A stretch of 52,030 nt of DNA from Rheinheimera sp. 4Y26 (GCF_025245835.1 NZ_JAOBWS010000018.1:1-52030); one strand, 5' to 3'. Shown: positions 35,541 to 46,365, numbered from the stretch's first letter. The notes: generated by a model not told the origin, from the sequence alone. Program-made: numbers and translations.

Positions 35541-36479
35541 TTATTGTGACAGACTAAACAAAACATCTTTAATCTCACCGTCACGTTCCACTTTAATCGA
35601 GGCTTCTTTGGCCTCACGTAATTCGTTGATCAGGCCATAAGCCTGCTGCATGTCGTCAAGCCGCACACCGTTAATTTCGATGGCAACGTCGTTGGGCATC
35701 AGCCCCATGCGGGCAAATAATTCCGGATCCTTGCCTGGTGTTAAGGCATAACCATACATCTGGCCATTACGATGACGCGGTGTAATCCGAATATAATCAA
35801 AAAGTTTGGCCGGTTCTGCCAGCATCTCGCGGCGCACAGCAGCAATATCCTGCTGCGCCGGACCATATTCCATTGGCTCAGGCATGGCCTGTACTTCCTG
35901 AATACCTTCGTTAAAAGCAGCGTTTTCAGCACTGAGTTGCTGATATTCCAGACCATCCAGCATCAGGGTTTCAAAACGGCCGGACACCTGTAACAACACT
36001 CTGTCTTCCAGCACCTGCTTTAAGCTGGCATTGGTTCCTTCAATTTGTTCATCCACACCATAAACCTGTTCTACACCGTTACTTTCAATAATGGCGGTGC
36101 CTTGCTCGGGTTTATTTTTGGTGGCGACCACTCCGGTCAGTTTTAAATTCAGACTGGTTTTAGGTGCATCTGTTGGGTTGGGTGCAGGTCTTGCCACCGG
36201 CTCTTCAGCTTTGGCCTGATACTGGCCAAATAAATGGGCAGCCAGCAAGGGTTCAATGGTGACAGATTCGTTGGATGCGCTATTTGCGGTACTCACAGCC
36301 TGCACCGGCGCAGCAGTTTCAGTTGGCCACAACATCCAGCTCAGTCTGGCTGCCAGCCAGGCTAACAGCAGCACCAGCACCAGAGTGCAAAACAGGTTCA
36401 GCTGTTTGACTGGTATCCGCTGGTAGAGGCGTATCAGCTCAGCAGGAAGTTCATGTCGGGAGAGAGAGGGCCAATTCAT
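35541..36479 (-). CDS. gspC: Type II secretion protein C
   Basis: The 312-residue GspC connects the inner-membrane platform with the secretin and takes part in substrate choice. It has a cytoplasmic N-terminus, one transmembrane helix (about 31-52), the HR domain (about 80-180; LNLKLTGVVA) that binds GspD N0, and a C-terminal PDZ domain (about 235-310; GLMPNDVAIEINGVRLDD). It is the first gene of the operon, which has all of C-N; the prepilin peptidase GspO/PilD is not here and must be elsewhere. Divergent from hslR. Confidence 0.95.
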   Translation of the reverse strand: MNWPSLSRHELPAELIRLYQRIPVKQLNLFCTLVLVLLLAWLAARLSWMLWPTETAAPVQAVSTANSASNESVTIEPLLAAHLFGQYQAKAEEPVARPAPNPTDAPKTSLNLKLTGVVATKNKPEQGTAIIESNGVEQVYGVDEQIEGTNASLKQVLEDRVLLQVSGRFETLMLDGLEYQQLSAENAAFNEGIQEVQAMPEPMEYGPAQQDIAAVRREMLAEPAKLFDYIRITPRHRNGQMYGYALTPGKDPELFARMGLMPNDVAIEINGVRLDDMQQAYGLINELREAKEASIKVERDGEIKDVLFSLSQ

Positions 36480-36633
36480 CTTTTCTAATTCTTTTTTTAA
36501 CCAAAATTCATCTTACTCAGTTGCTCTGGTATCAACAAGAGCAGGCTGAAAATTTACCAAATGATAACAAGTGCCGGCTAGAGGCCAACTAAGCTTTATG
36601 TTAAGGTCGCGCCTGCTTTTTTGGGAGACTCCG

Positions 36634-37047
36634 ATGTCACACTCTAACGCAAATCCGAACAATACCACAGCCGTATTACGTTTAGATAAATGGTTGTGGG
36701 CTTGCCGTTTTTATAAAACCCGTAGTCTGGCAAAAGACATGATTGATGGCGGGAAAGTTCAGTATAATGGCCAACGTTGTAAGGCCAGCAAAAACGTTGA
36801 AATTGGTGCCACCATCAGATTAACCCAGGGCACAGATGAAAAAACTGTGATAGTGCGGGCTTTATCAGAACAACGTCTGGCCGCGCCACTGGCCCAACAA
36901 CTTTATGAAGAAACCGCTGAAAGTGTGCAGCAGCGCGCCGAGCGGGCCGAACTTCGCAAACTGAATTTGTTGTTTGCGCCTCATCCGGACAGCAAACCAG
37001 ACAAAAAAATGCGGCGGCAATTATTGCTGCTCAAATCGCAACAATGA
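36634..37047 (+). CDS. hslR: Ribosome-associated heat shock protein Hsp15
   Basis: Hsp15 binds free 50S subunits carrying a stalled nascent peptidyl-tRNA and helps recycle them. The 137-residue protein (E. coli 133) has an S4 RNA-binding domain at about 13-75 (LRLDKWLWACRFYKTRSLA) and a basic C-terminal tail. The open frame extends to 36571, but the ATG at 36634 follows GGGAG. It is in an operon with hslO. Confidence 0.94.
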   Translation: MSHSNANPNNTTAVLRLDKWLWACRFYKTRSLAKDMIDGGKVQYNGQRCKASKNVEIGATIRLTQGTDEKTVIVRALSEQRLAAPLAQQLYEETAESVQQRAERAELRKLNLLFAPHPDSKPDKKMRRQLLLLKSQQ

Positions 37048-37054
37048 GGGTGTT

Positions 37055-37906
37055 ATGAGTCAATCTGATCAACTGGTTCGTTTTTTATTCCGCGAAAAAG
37101 ACGTGCGCGGAGAAATAGTACAGGTGGCTGCCAGCCTGGATCTGATGTTGCAGAATCACCAATATGCCCAGCCGGTGAAACAATTACTGGCCGAACTGGT
37201 GGCCGCCACCAGTTTATTAACCGCCACTTTAAAATTTGAAGGCCAGATTGCGGTGCAGATTCAGGGTGACGGCCCGGTGAAATTTGCGGCGGTTAACGGC
37301 AATAATAAACAGCAGTTCCGTGGTGTAGTGCGGATGCAAAGTGAAGTGACAGGCGACAGTTTCCTGGAACTGATTGGTCAGGGTTTTTTACTGGTCACAG
37401 TGACCCCGGATCAGGGAGAACGTTATCAGGGTGTGATCCCTGTTACCGGCAACAGTTTGTCGGAAACACTGGAAGCTTATTTTAATCAGTCCGAGCAGCT
37501 GCCCACCCGCATTTATCTGCATACCGATATTGGCGAAGTGCATAACAAAGCCGCGGGATTGCTGTTACAGGTACTGCCGGTGGATCAGGACAAAGCCAAG
37601 CATGACTTTGCTGAGCTGGAACAGCTGACCGATACCATCACAGCCGAAGAGCTGCTGACCTTAGCACCGGAAGATATGTTGTACCGTTTATTCCATCAGG
37701 AAGTGGTGGAGTTATTCCCGGCACAGAAGGTTGAGTTTGTCTGCGGTTGTTCACGCGACAAATGTGAAGCTGCCATTATCAGCCTGGGTCAGGCGGCGAT
37801 TGAAGAACATATTGCCGAAGGCAAACTGGATATCAGCTGCGAATATTGCAACACCACTTATCATTTTGACAGCAACGCGCTGATCCAGCTAGCCAGAAAA
37901 TTCTAA
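37055..37906 (+). CDS. hslO: Redox-regulated chaperone Hsp33
   Basis: Hsp33 is a holdase activated when oxidants release its zinc. The 283-residue protein keeps all four zinc-ligand cysteines in C-terminal CGC and CEYC motifs (with one further Cys in SRDKC) and the N-terminal substrate-binding domain. It starts 7 bases after hslR, with GAGGG at 37046-37050. The hslR-hslO-pck order matches E. coli, here with a large protease gene inserted before pckA. Confidence 0.95.
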   Translation: MSQSDQLVRFLFREKDVRGEIVQVAASLDLMLQNHQYAQPVKQLLAELVAATSLLTATLKFEGQIAVQIQGDGPVKFAAVNGNNKQQFRGVVRMQSEVTGDSFLELIGQGFLLVTVTPDQGERYQGVIPVTGNSLSETLEAYFNQSEQLPTRIYLHTDIGEVHNKAAGLLLQVLPVDQDKAKHDFAELEQLTDTITAEELLTLAPEDMLYRLFHQEVVELFPAQKVEFVCGCSRDKCEAAIISLGQAAIEEHIAEGKLDISCEYCNTTYHFDSNALIQLARKF

Positions 37907-37958
37907 GCCTCAGCAGTTAGCCTTGTAACTGTCGTGCTGTGTTGTGCTGCAGCCACAT

Positions 37959-37989
37959 AAAAAAAGCCAGTCAACTGACTGGCTTTTTT
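37959..37989. terminator. Bidirectional terminator between hslO and the S8 protease
   Basis: GCCAGTCA and TGACTGGC (37966-37973, 37976-37983) are flanked by A7 and T6, so either strand can form a terminator. Confidence 0.9.
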
Positions 37990-38018
37990 ATGACTGACAA
38001 AAACGTCAGTGTTTCATC

Positions 38019-41000
38019 TTAACGCTGGCGACGACGTAACAGCGCCAGTGGCAGTAACAATAAGCTGAACCAACCCATAGAGCCGCTTGATTTCTTCTCG
38101 ATGGTGACACTGCTGGTGGCTGCATCAGAAGTTAAACCGGCAGAGTCAGTGGCTGTCACTGTCAGATTCACTGTACCTGCATCACCTTTGATCAGGGTAC
38201 GGGTTAATACAATCTTACCGTCCGCATAAGCAAAGATGGATGGAGACACAGTAAAGCTGCGGGCAGTTGCACCTGCTTCACGCACCTGAGTCACCACATT
38301 GGCAACCACAGTACCTGCAGTGCTGCCTTGTGGCAGTGTTGCATTAACGGTTTGCAGTTGAACTGTTGGTTTTTCGTCGGCAATGTTGCTGATATTCACA
38401 GTCACGCTGGTTGGTGCTGAAGTAGCGCCCTGGCTATTGATAGCAACAACTTCCAGCACTGCACTGGTTGCACCTGTGTCATAGTTCAGACCTGCAGTGT
38501 TTTTCACCACAATACGGCCATCTTTTTCCAGATGAATTGCCGAGTTGTTGCTGCCTGCCAGATAGAACTCAACCACAGGTTCGTTGTAATCAAACTCAGT
38601 GGTCAGTTGACCAATCACAGTACCGGCGGCTGCATTTTCGGCCACGCTGAAAGTGCGGTTGCTGATTACCGGCGCTTTACCTACGGCACTGGTGTCACCG
38701 GCAAACAGGGCGTCACCCGCGTCTGATAACAGCGCAAAACCGGTCACACCATCTGCAACCTTAACATCCAGTGCCACCTCACCACCTGCAGGCACCACGC
38801 TGACAGGTTTACCACCAGAGGTCATCACTGCATCAACAGCACCCACTGTCAGTTTGGCTTTGGCAACAACCATATCATCTGCCGGCACGCCTGAACCCAG
38901 ACCAATGGCAAAACCGTTGTTAATAGTACGGTAACGCAGCGTTACATTCTGACCAATGCTGCTGGCTGTTAAACCCACATGATCAAAACAGGCACTTAAA
39001 GTGACATTACGCTGACCTGTGGCATGGAACATATTGCCAACAAAACCACTCAGGGTTGGGTAAGGTGTGGCAAAAGTAACCATTAAACCAGCCGGGTTAT
39101 TGGCATTCAGGCGGCTATATAACAGCGAGTCCATTTTATAGTCGTAGACACCGTCGTTGTTCACATCCAGATCCACACCGGTGTTAGCCTGTAACAGGTG
39201 GTTCAGGCCATTTTCCAGCGTCAGGGTTGGCGCCAGTAAATAACCTGAAGGACACAAGCTGGTTGGTACTTCCAGCACATCTAAGGATGCAGCACGGATA
39301 TCGTGTGTCACGTTTTCTTTGGCATCAGTGGCAATTAACTGAGTGGCATACACTTCAGCATCTTTGGCACTGCTGTTTCTCACCACCAGTGCAGCTTTAC
39401 CATCAACAATTTTGTTTTCTACTGACAGTTGAGCCACAGCTTTTGGCAGCACGTGGTAAACCAGGTGCAGGTCGTAGTCACCAGTCACTGTCGGATCATC
39501 AAATACCAGCGCACCGTCAAATTCTACTTTGGTTAAGGCCGCATCTTTTTCCAGTGTTGGCGTGGTGTTTTCCAGGCCCCATGCCGGTAATTTCTGCGGG
39601 TTAATGGTCAGGCTGACGTCAAACTTGGTCACTTGTCCCGGCTGCACTGTAACAGATGCAGGGAAAGACCAGCTCAGCGCACCTGTGGCTGTATCTTCGG
39701 CAAAACGGTCTTTGATACGCAGGTTATAGGTTCTGGCTGTGGTGCTGAAGTTTTTCAGCGTCACGGTTTTTTTCAGGGTGGTGGTTTTGGTTAAATTCAC
39801 CAGACCAAAAGACAGAGCCGCCTGTTGGGTATCAAAAGCAGTGTCGTCAACCCAGGCTGCAACCGGCAGTTTCACCGCTTTGTCTACATCCACTAAACCA
39901 GCACCAATGGCTGAAATAGGCGCCAGTTTGGCTTCCGGATGTTTAGCCGGCAGGTTGTACACCTCCGGGTTTGCCGTGTTCATCAGAGTTGCTTTAACTT
40001 CCTGTGCAGTACGGTTTGGCAATGCCTGACGTAACAACGCAGCAGCACCGGCGGTAATTGGGCCTGAGAAAGAAGTCCCTGAGTTTGGTGCCGTTTTATC
40101 ACCCGTACCTACAGCCGCCATAATAATGTTGGTGCCTGGTGCCGTAATTTCAGGTTTTAACAAACCTTGCATTGAAGGGCCGCGCGACGTGAAAGTTGCA
40201 ATACCACCGGCTGATGGGAAAGATACAGTAGACACACTGTAAGTGACCGCACCTTTTGCCAGCTCGGCTTTCACCGCATTACCGTCTTCCAGCGAAATAC
40301 CCACTGAAGGGATAGTGACCAGCGGATCGGCGCCACCAGCATTGGTTGGGCCTGCGCCAGCCGCATTGTTGGCAATAATGACAAATTTAGCGCCGGCATT
40401 TTGTGCATTCAGCACTTTTTGTGTGAAGTTACAGGTACCACGGTCTACCAGCACCGCTTTGCCTTCTAATGACTTTTCAGCAAATGGGTCACAGCCAAGT
40501 GGATTGGCATCAACCCGCACCAGCGGCGCTGAAGTTTGATCAAAGCTGAACACCGCATCTTTGTTAAAGCCAGAAGCCACCATCGCAATTTTTTTACCGG
40601 CAATAGTGCTGTTGGTAAAAGCTGTGCCAACGCCGGTCGGATGTGTCATAGCGCCAACAGACAATGCATTTGGTGTGGTGCTTGGACCGCCAACACGGAA
40701 TGGGTTCGGGCCGTCATTACCGGCAGAAATCACCATATTTACGCCAAGTTTGGCCGCACGCTGAATTGCAAACTGAGTACCGCTGACTGCTGTGGCAGAA
40801 CCAAACTGGCCACCTAAAGACATATTCACCACATTGACGCGGTCGCTGATATCACCATCACCGTTCGGGTCCATCGATGCATCTAACGCAGCTAACTGTG
40901 CCGCACCAGGGCAGGTACCGGTACAAACGGTATAAGCATAAAGTTCGGCTTCAGGTGCAACCGCCAGCACTGAACTGGCAACAAAAGTACCGTGACCACC

Positions 41001-41702
41001 TGTTCTTGGATCTAATGGGTTGCCGTCATTGTTGATATAGTCATAACCACCCAGCACCCGCCCCTGCGGCCAGCTTGGGGCTACGGCGAGATTCTGCGCA
41101 TCATAAGCTGCAACAGTACCTGCGCCGCCCATGGCTTTATGGGTGTAATCCACACCGCTGTCTAACACAGCAACACGCACACCTTTACCTGTCACTGTAC
41201 CGGCGCTGATTAATGCTTTGGCTTTAATGTAATCAACACTGGGGGCCAGCATTGGCTTGCTGTCAAATACCGGATAAATAGCTTCAACCTGAGGATTTTG
41301 CTGTAGTGCAGTTAAGGCTGATTGTGAAGCGCGTACCACTAAACCTGCCGCCAGGTTACGGGTAGAGGCCAGTACTTCAGAGTCACGGTCCAGTTGTTGT
41401 AATTCAGCTGTTACTTGTTGCTGCGCATCAGCAATAGATAACTGAGCTGTTTGCAGCCCTGCTGCGTCCACACCTTGAGACGCTAAATCAGCCAAACCGG
41501 CTGAACGTAACACCACATAATAAGAAGAAGGCTGAACCTGCTGATCATCGACCAACAACTGCTGAGGTGCTGTTTGTTCACCAATCAGGTCCGTCGCCAG
41601 CGCCGTTCCCATCCGATATTGTTCAAGCGTTGCTGCAGACAGGCCGCTGGATACGGCCAGCCCGACGGCTGTCGCCAGCGCTGTTTTATAGATTTGTTTC
41701 AT
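38019..41702 (-). CDS. Secreted S8 (subtilisin-like) peptidase with GlyGly-CTERM
   Basis: A 1227-residue exported serine protease. Order: signal peptide (about 1-24), inhibitor I9-like propeptide (about 60-150), S8 catalytic domain with Asp181 (VAVLDSGVD), His237 (GGHGTFVA) and Ser544 (GTSFSGP), interrupted by a PA domain at about 390-490; then Fn3-like and cadherin-like beta domains (about 620-1200). The end is SGSMGWFSLLLLPLALLRRRQR-like: a Gly motif, hydrophobic helix and Arg cluster that define GlyGly-CTERM, processed by rhombosortase and associated with type II secretion. It is probably secreted by the gsp system encoded nearby. A strong GGAGG precedes the ATG. Confidence 0.93.
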   Translation of the reverse strand: MKQIYKTALATAVGLAVSSGLSAATLEQYRMGTALATDLIGEQTAPQQLLVDDQQVQPSSYYVVLRSAGLADLASQGVDAAGLQTAQLSIADAQQQVTAELQQLDRDSEVLASTRNLAAGLVVRASQSALTALQQNPQVEAIYPVFDSKPMLAPSVDYIKAKALISAGTVTGKGVRVAVLDSGVDYTHKAMGGAGTVAAYDAQNLAVAPSWPQGRVLGGYDYINNDGNPLDPRTGGHGTFVASSVLAVAPEAELYAYTVCTGTCPGAAQLAALDASMDPNGDGDISDRVNVVNMSLGGQFGSATAVSGTQFAIQRAAKLGVNMVISAGNDGPNPFRVGGPSTTPNALSVGAMTHPTGVGTAFTNSTIAGKKIAMVASGFNKDAVFSFDQTSAPLVRVDANPLGCDPFAEKSLEGKAVLVDRGTCNFTQKVLNAQNAGAKFVIIANNAAGAGPTNAGGADPLVTIPSVGISLEDGNAVKAELAKGAVTYSVSTVSFPSAGGIATFTSRGPSMQGLLKPEITAPGTNIIMAAVGTGDKTAPNSGTSFSGPITAGAAALLRQALPNRTAQEVKATLMNTANPEVYNLPAKHPEAKLAPISAIGAGLVDVDKAVKLPVAAWVDDTAFDTQQAALSFGLVNLTKTTTLKKTVTLKNFSTTARTYNLRIKDRFAEDTATGALSWSFPASVTVQPGQVTKFDVSLTINPQKLPAWGLENTTPTLEKDAALTKVEFDGALVFDDPTVTGDYDLHLVYHVLPKAVAQLSVENKIVDGKAALVVRNSSAKDAEVYATQLIATDAKENVTHDIRAASLDVLEVPTSLCPSGYLLAPTLTLENGLNHLLQANTGVDLDVNNDGVYDYKMDSLLYSRLNANNPAGLMVTFATPYPTLSGFVGNMFHATGQRNVTLSACFDHVGLTASSIGQNVTLRYRTINNGFAIGLGSGVPADDMVVAKAKLTVGAVDAVMTSGGKPVSVVPAGGEVALDVKVADGVTGFALLSDAGDALFAGDTSAVGKAPVISNRTFSVAENAAAGTVIGQLTTEFDYNEPVVEFYLAGSNNSAIHLEKDGRIVVKNTAGLNYDTGATSAVLEVVAINSQGATSAPTSVTVNISNIADEKPTVQLQTVNATLPQGSTAGTVVANVVTQVREAGATARSFTVSPSIFAYADGKIVLTRTLIKGDAGTVNLTVTATDSAGLTSDAATSSVTIEKKSSGSMGWFSLLLLPLALLRRRQR

Positions 41703-42502
41703 GTTTCCTCCAGAAGGATTTTTTGGACTTTTGTTGCATTCGCCAGGTCTTTGCCTGGGTGTTATTTTTTATGTAAAACGAAATTTTGTTTGTCAGGGCA
41801 ATGGTAAACACCATCAACCTGATGAATAAGCTCACTATTGTTATTGCCTCAGCGGGAACAAACATGCAGTAGCTAATTAAATGTAAAGGAAGGCAGAGCG
41901 GTCACTCCCCACATTTATAAATTCATTTAGTAAATAAATGACAAAAACTTTACACATGTATTCTTGCTGACGTCAATGATGCGCCGGGCAGACCAGCCAC
42001 CGCTCATCTCATTTTTTTACTGACTGTCGCACGCCAGCAGCTGTATGCTTGCCGGAAATTGCCAGCAAATAAAGCAGAGTCATAGTCACATCGCCAGTTA
42101 TTGTGTGCATAAAGCGGCTGAAAGGGCTGTTATTGCTGTCAGTTGGCAGGAAATAGCGTTTTAAACCAGGAGCGTTGCCTGGCCGACAGCTGATGTACAT
42201 AATTATGTGCAGTTTCTGCCATTTTATCTGCTTTAGATTTTTTCATTCAGCACTTTTCCATCTGCCTGCTGAAGTTGTAAGTCAGGCTGTAATAAAAAAC
42301 TACGACATTCAGCAGCACTCAAGCAAAATGCATAAAAATGCGGATGAATATTCAAGATCACGCCATTTTTTGTCAGCATAGGCATATTCTAGTCGTACCA
42401 TTCAAATTTTCTGTCGCCGAAACTGTCCAGTTACAGTAGAATAGCCTGAAATCATTTACTGCCTACAACACAAACTCTGTACCCCCAAGGAGTCAGCTGA
42501 TA
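41703..42502. other. 800-base intergenic region between the S8 protease and pckA
   Basis: No credible gene; open frames here are short and lack ribosome-binding sites. It must contain the promoter of the protease (minus strand) and that of pckA (plus strand). A -10-like TAGAAT is at 42437-42442 without a good -35, and the pckA ribosome-binding site AAGGAG is at 42487-42492. The length allows complex regulation or an unrecognised sRNA. Confidence 0.5.
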
Positions 42503-44041
42503 ATGACCGCTCAAACTGTTCGTCACGTCGATTTAACTGTGGCCGATCTGGTCGAACACGCCATTCGCCGTCAGGAAGGAATTTTGGCCGATAACGGCGC
42601 TTTAGTTGTGAAAACAGGTGCCCGCACCGGTCGTTCACCAAAAGATCGTTATATTGTTAAAGAAGCGACCACTGAACAAGATATTCAGTGGGGTAACGTC
42701 AATCAGCCAATAGCGCCGGAAGTATTTAACGCGCTGTGGGACAAAGCAGCTCATTATATTTCTGACCGTGAACACTTTGTGTCGCACCTGGAAGTGGGTG
42801 CAGATCCGGAGCATTACCTGCCGGTAGTGGTCACCACTGAAACTGCATGGCAACACATTTTTGCCAAAAACCTGTTTATTACCCCAGCAAGCTGGAATGC
42901 TGCCAACAAAGCACAGTGGCAAATTCTGAACGTGCCTGGTTTTGTCTGCGATCCGGCCCGTGACGGCACCAACTCAGACGGCACAGTGATGATCAACTTT
43001 GCGGACCACAAAGTGTTGTTAGCAGGCATGCGTTATGCCGGCGAAATGAAAAAAGCCATGTTCTCTGTACAAAACTTCCTGTTACCGGCCAAAGGTGTAT
43101 TACCAATGCACTGTTCGGCCAACGTCGGTGACGAAGGTGATGTAACTTTATTCTTTGGTTTGTCAGGTACTGGTAAAACTACTTTATCTGCCGATCCAAA
43201 ACGCAACCTGATTGGCGACGACGAACACGGCTGGGCACCAGGCAGCGTGTTTAACATCGAAGGTGGTTGTTACGCCAAGTGTATCGACCTGTCGAAGAAA
43301 AACGAACCTGTGATTTGGGATGCCATCCGTTTTGGTACCATCCTGGAAAACGTGGTACTGGATGCGAACCGCACACCAGACTACAAAGACGCCAGTCTGA
43401 CACAAAACAGCCGCGCTGCTTACCCCTTAGCTCACGTGGAAAAACGTGTACTGGCCAACCGTGCCGGCGAACCACGCGCTGTCGTTTTCCTGACCTGTGA
43501 CGTTTCTGGTGTATTACCACCGGTGTCTGTATTGTCAGAAGAAGCGGCCGCTTACCACTTCTTAAGTGGTTACACTGCCAAAGTAGGTTCTACTGAAATT
43601 GGTTCTACTGCAGCCATTGAGTCTACCTTCTCTACCTGTTTTGGTGCACCATTCTTCCCACGTCCGGCCGGCGTTTATGCTGAGCTGCTGATCAAACGTG
43701 TACGTGAATTTGGTAGCAAAGTGTACCTGGTGAACACAGGCTGGACCGGCGGTCCACACGGTGTAGGTAAACGTTTTGATATCCCGACCACCCGCGCCAT
43801 TATTGACGCTATCGTGTCTGGCGAACTGGCAAGCGTTGAAACTATTCACCTGCCACAGCTGAACCTGAACGTACCAGTTGCGATTCCAGGTGTAGACAGC
43901 ACGCTGTTAAACCCACGTGATACCTGGGCTGACAAAACACAATACGACCAGTACGCTGCCAAACTGGCGGCTGAATTTGCCAATAACTTCAAGAAATACG
44001 ACGTTTCTGAAGCGATTCGCAATGCAGGTCCAAAAGCTTAA
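42503..44041 (+). CDS. pckA: Phosphoenolpyruvate carboxykinase (ATP)
   Basis: PckA converts oxaloacetate and ATP to phosphoenolpyruvate, CO2 and ADP, the first committed step of gluconeogenesis. The 512-residue protein has the ATP-type signatures: [13 protein letters not shown]-loop [13 protein letters not shown], metal site IGDDEHGW and [11 protein letters not shown]. Its 5' context (AAGGAG) is strong. It lies next to ompR-envZ as in E. coli. Confidence 0.97.
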   Translation: MTAQTVRHVDLTVADLVEHAIRRQEGILADNGALVVKTGARTGRSPKDRYIVKEATTEQDIQWGNVNQPIAPEVFNALWDKAAHYISDREHFVSHLEVGADPEHYLPVVVTTETAWQHIFAKNLFITPASWNAANKAQWQILNVPGFVCDPARDGTNSDGTVMINFADHKVLLAGMRYAGEMKKAMFSVQNFLLPAKGVLPMHCSANVGDEGDVTLFFGLSGTGKTTLSADPKRNLIGDDEHGWAPGSVFNIEGGCYAKCIDLSKKNEPVIWDAIRFGTILENVVLDANRTPDYKDASLTQNSRAAYPLAHVEKRVLANRAGEPRAVVFLTCDVSGVLPPVSVLSEEAAAYHFLSGYTAKVGSTEIGSTAAIESTFSTCFGAPFFPRPAGVYAELLIKRVREFGSKVYLVNTGWTGGPHGVGKRFDIPTTRAIIDAIVSGELASVETIHLPQLNLNVPVAIPGVDSTLLNPRDTWADKTQYDQYAAKLAAEFANNFKKYDVSEAIRNAGPKA

Positions 44042-44054
44042 TGAATAAGCTGAT

Positions 44055-44074
44055 AAAGCCGGTGTTCCGGCTTT
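44055..44074 (+). terminator. First of two tandem terminators after pckA
   Basis: AAAGCCGG and CCGGCTTT form an 8-bp stem with a TGTT loop, 14 bases after the stop. Confidence 0.65.
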
Positions 44075-44077
44075 AAT

Positions 44078-44105
44078 AAAAAAACCGCCAAGTGGCGGTT
44101 TTTTT
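44078..44105. terminator. Bidirectional terminator between pckA and envZ
   Basis: AAAAAAACCGCCA at 44078-44090 and TGGCGGTTTTTTT at 44093-44105 are perfectly complementary, with A7 and T7 runs. Confidence 0.92.
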
Positions 44106-44186
44106 ATTGGTCGCTCCCACGCAGCACAAGTTCAGGGAAGCTGAAGGCAACAGTAGCTGAAAGCGTTCACGGCAATATCGTGGTTG

Positions 44187-45527
44187 TTATCCTGCTTTTT
44201 TGGTTTTAGCGGCTGCTTCAGTTTTATTTTTCAGCGGCAAATACACTGTTGCCACCAAACCGCCAAAAGCATGGTTATGTAAAGTCACTTCACCTCTGTG
44301 CATATCAACAATCTTCTTGATAATGGCCAAACCCAGACCTGAACCTGCACTGCCCCTGGCGCTGTCGCCCTGAGTAAAAGGTTCGAACATCTGCGCCATC
44401 TGGTTTTCCGGAATACCAGGGCCGTGATCGCGTACCTGCACATAAACCCGCTGACTGCCTTTTTCAAAACCTGTACGCACTTCAATAGCACCGTCGGAAT
44501 ATTTAAAGGCGTTTTCAATCAGATTGGTCAGTACCCTTTTAATCGCAATACGCCGCAGCGGCACCAAAGGTAAGTTTGTCGCCAGTTCGGTTTGGATCTC
44601 GCGTTGTTGCAAACGTTCAGCACTGATTTGTTCACTGACCAGCAGGTTTAAATCCTCTTCAGTGAGCGACTCTTCTTTGTGGTGACGGATGTAATCAATA
44701 AACTGGTCGATGATAGCGTTCATATCATCGATGTCATTGGCAATGCCATCCCTTATCCAACTGTCGGCCTCGCTCATCATTTCACTGGCAAGGCGAATAC
44801 GGGTCAACGGCGTGCGCAAATCATGGGAAACACCGGCCATTAATAAGGCCCGGTCTTTTTCCAGTTGTTTAATGCCTTTGGCCATATGGTTAAAAGCGCG
44901 GGTCACGGCAATAATTTCGCTGGAGCCCACTTCGGGGAGAGGCTCCGGAATATCACCCCGTCCAACCCTGAGCGCCGCTTGTTGCAAGCCCTGCAAAGGC
45001 CGGTTGAGCTGCCGCGCAAACCACCAACCGCCAGCCACACTTAAAAAGCCAATTAACAGAATGTAAATCTGCAAAGGTTTAAAGTCGGTTTCATTAAGGC
45101 CACTGAGTGGAATACGCACCCAATAATCCGGCGCCTGCGGCGGGCGCACCCAAAAGGCAAAACTTAAACTTTGTTCAATGCGCACTTCGGCCGGGCCACC
45201 CAGCTCGCGTGACATTTGGTCCGAGATGTACTGGTAATAGGTGGCGTCGGCCAGGCCATTGAGCATCGCATCCTGCTGCCGGTATACCTCAATGCCGGTT
45301 GCCTGCTGAAATCTTTCGGTAATTTCAGCCGACAAGGTTGGATTGCTGTGGCCTACATCAATAAAAACCACCTTAATTTGTTTGGCAATCAGGTGGTTGG
45401 TTTGTTGCAGGCTGGGTTGGATAACATAAACAGCCACCAGAAAATACGACACTAACTGGTTAATTAATAATAAAAAACCAATCAGAAAAACCGTTTTTCC
45501 AAAAGCACTGCGTGGCAACAATCGCAT
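44187..45527 (-). CDS. envZ: Sensor histidine kinase EnvZ
   Basis: The osmosensing partner of OmpR, 446 residues. It has two transmembrane helices (about 12-35 and 152-170) around a periplasmic domain, then HAMP (about 170-222), the dimerisation/phosphoacceptor helix with His235 in [16 protein letters not shown], and an ATPase domain ([25 protein letters not shown]). It starts directly after the ompR stop (TAAATG), so the two are co-translated. The C-terminus is Lys/Ala-rich. Confidence 0.93.
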   Translation of the reverse strand: MRLLPRSAFGKTVFLIGFLLLINQLVSYFLVAVYVIQPSLQQTNHLIAKQIKVVFIDVGHSNPTLSAEITERFQQATGIEVYRQQDAMLNGLADATYYQYISDQMSRELGGPAEVRIEQSLSFAFWVRPPQAPDYWVRIPLSGLNETDFKPLQIYILLIGFLSVAGGWWFARQLNRPLQGLQQAALRVGRGDIPEPLPEVGSSEIIAVTRAFNHMAKGIKQLEKDRALLMAGVSHDLRTPLTRIRLASEMMSEADSWIRDGIANDIDDMNAIIDQFIDYIRHHKEESLTEEDLNLLVSEQISAERLQQREIQTELATNLPLVPLRRIAIKRVLTNLIENAFKYSDGAIEVRTGFEKGSQRVYVQVRDHGPGIPENQMAQMFEPFTQGDSARGSAGSGLGLAIIKKIVDMHRGEVTLHNHAFGGLVATVYLPLKNKTEAAAKTKKAG

Positions 45528-46253
45528 TTAGCTGGCAACACCATCGGGCACAAACACATAACCCAGACCCCATACCGTCTGGATATAACGTGGATTGGTC
45601 GGATCATCTTCAATCATGCGGCGTAATCTCGACACCTGCACGTCAATACTGCGCTCCATGGCCGAATAATCACGGCCACGCGCCATATTCATCAGTTTAT
45701 CGCGCGATAAAGGTTCGCGGGCGTGGCTGACCAGCACCTTGAGTACAGCAAATTCACCGCTGGTAAGCGGCATCAGCTCATCACCACGGCGCATTTCACG
45801 GGTAGCCAGGTTAAAGCTAAAAGGCCCGAATTTGACCAGAGTTTCTTCCTGCGTCGGTGCGCCTGGCAATTCTTTAGATTTACGCCGCAGCACAGCGCGA
45901 ATGCGCGCTAATAATTCGCGTGGGTTAAAAGGTTTAGGCAGATAATCATCCGCGCCCATTTCCAGGCCAATAATACGGTCAACTTCGTCACCTTTGGCCG
46001 TGAGCATAATGATAGGAATTTCGTTTTCCTGCTGACGTAACTTGCGGCAAATCGACAAACCGTCTTCGCCCGGCAACATGAGATCCAGCACCAGTAAATG
46101 GAAGTTTTCCCGTTCCATCAGCCGCGTCATTTGTTCAAAATTGGCCGAAGTACGAACGATATATCCTTGTTCTACCAGATAACGTTCTAACAAAGAACGT
46201 AATCTCATATCGTCATCGACCACCAGAATTTTGGTTGTTTCCTGAGTCTGCAT
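45528..46253 (-). CDS. ompR: Response regulator OmpR
   Basis: A 241-residue response regulator whose receiver domain has the acidic pocket VVDDD, phosphoacceptor Asp57 in LLVLDLMLPGEDG, and the conserved Thr and Lys (MLTAK, LPKPF). The winged-helix DNA-binding domain includes SRDKLMNMARGRDYSAMERS and RYIQTVWGLGYVFVPDG, nearly identical to E. coli OmpR. It controls porin and envelope genes with EnvZ. Confidence 0.96.
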   Translation of the reverse strand: MQTQETTKILVVDDDMRLRSLLERYLVEQGYIVRTSANFEQMTRLMERENFHLLVLDLMLPGEDGLSICRKLRQQENEIPIIMLTAKGDEVDRIIGLEMGADDYLPKPFNPRELLARIRAVLRRKSKELPGAPTQEETLVKFGPFSFNLATREMRRGDELMPLTSGEFAVLKVLVSHAREPLSRDKLMNMARGRDYSAMERSIDVQVSRLRRMIEDDPTNPRYIQTVWGLGYVFVPDGVAS

Positions 46254-46293
46254 AAAGAGTTACCTTGGCTACGATTTTTTCCCACTATAAACG

Positions 46294-46329
46294 AAAAACC
46301 CGCAAGGTCGGAAACACATTGCGGGTTTT
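46294..46329. terminator. Terminator between ompR and the small lipoprotein gene
   Basis: AAAAACCCGCAA (46294-46305) and TTGCGGGTTTT (46319-46329) form an 11-bp stem with a 13-base loop. It lies downstream of the lipoprotein gene and ends its minus-strand transcript before ompR. Confidence 0.8.
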
Positions 46330-46365
46330 GGTGTTACAAATCGTTTCTGCTCAGGCAGTGACTAC

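Noticed and set aside
42328-42360. ARG box upstream of pckA
   Set aside because: ATGCATAAAAATGC and TGAATATTCA resemble ArgR half-sites but have several mismatches or wrong spacing, and regulation of pckA by arginine is not expected.
42175-42381. 68-codon open frame upstream of pckA
   Set aside because: No ribosome-binding site, unusual composition, no recognisable family.
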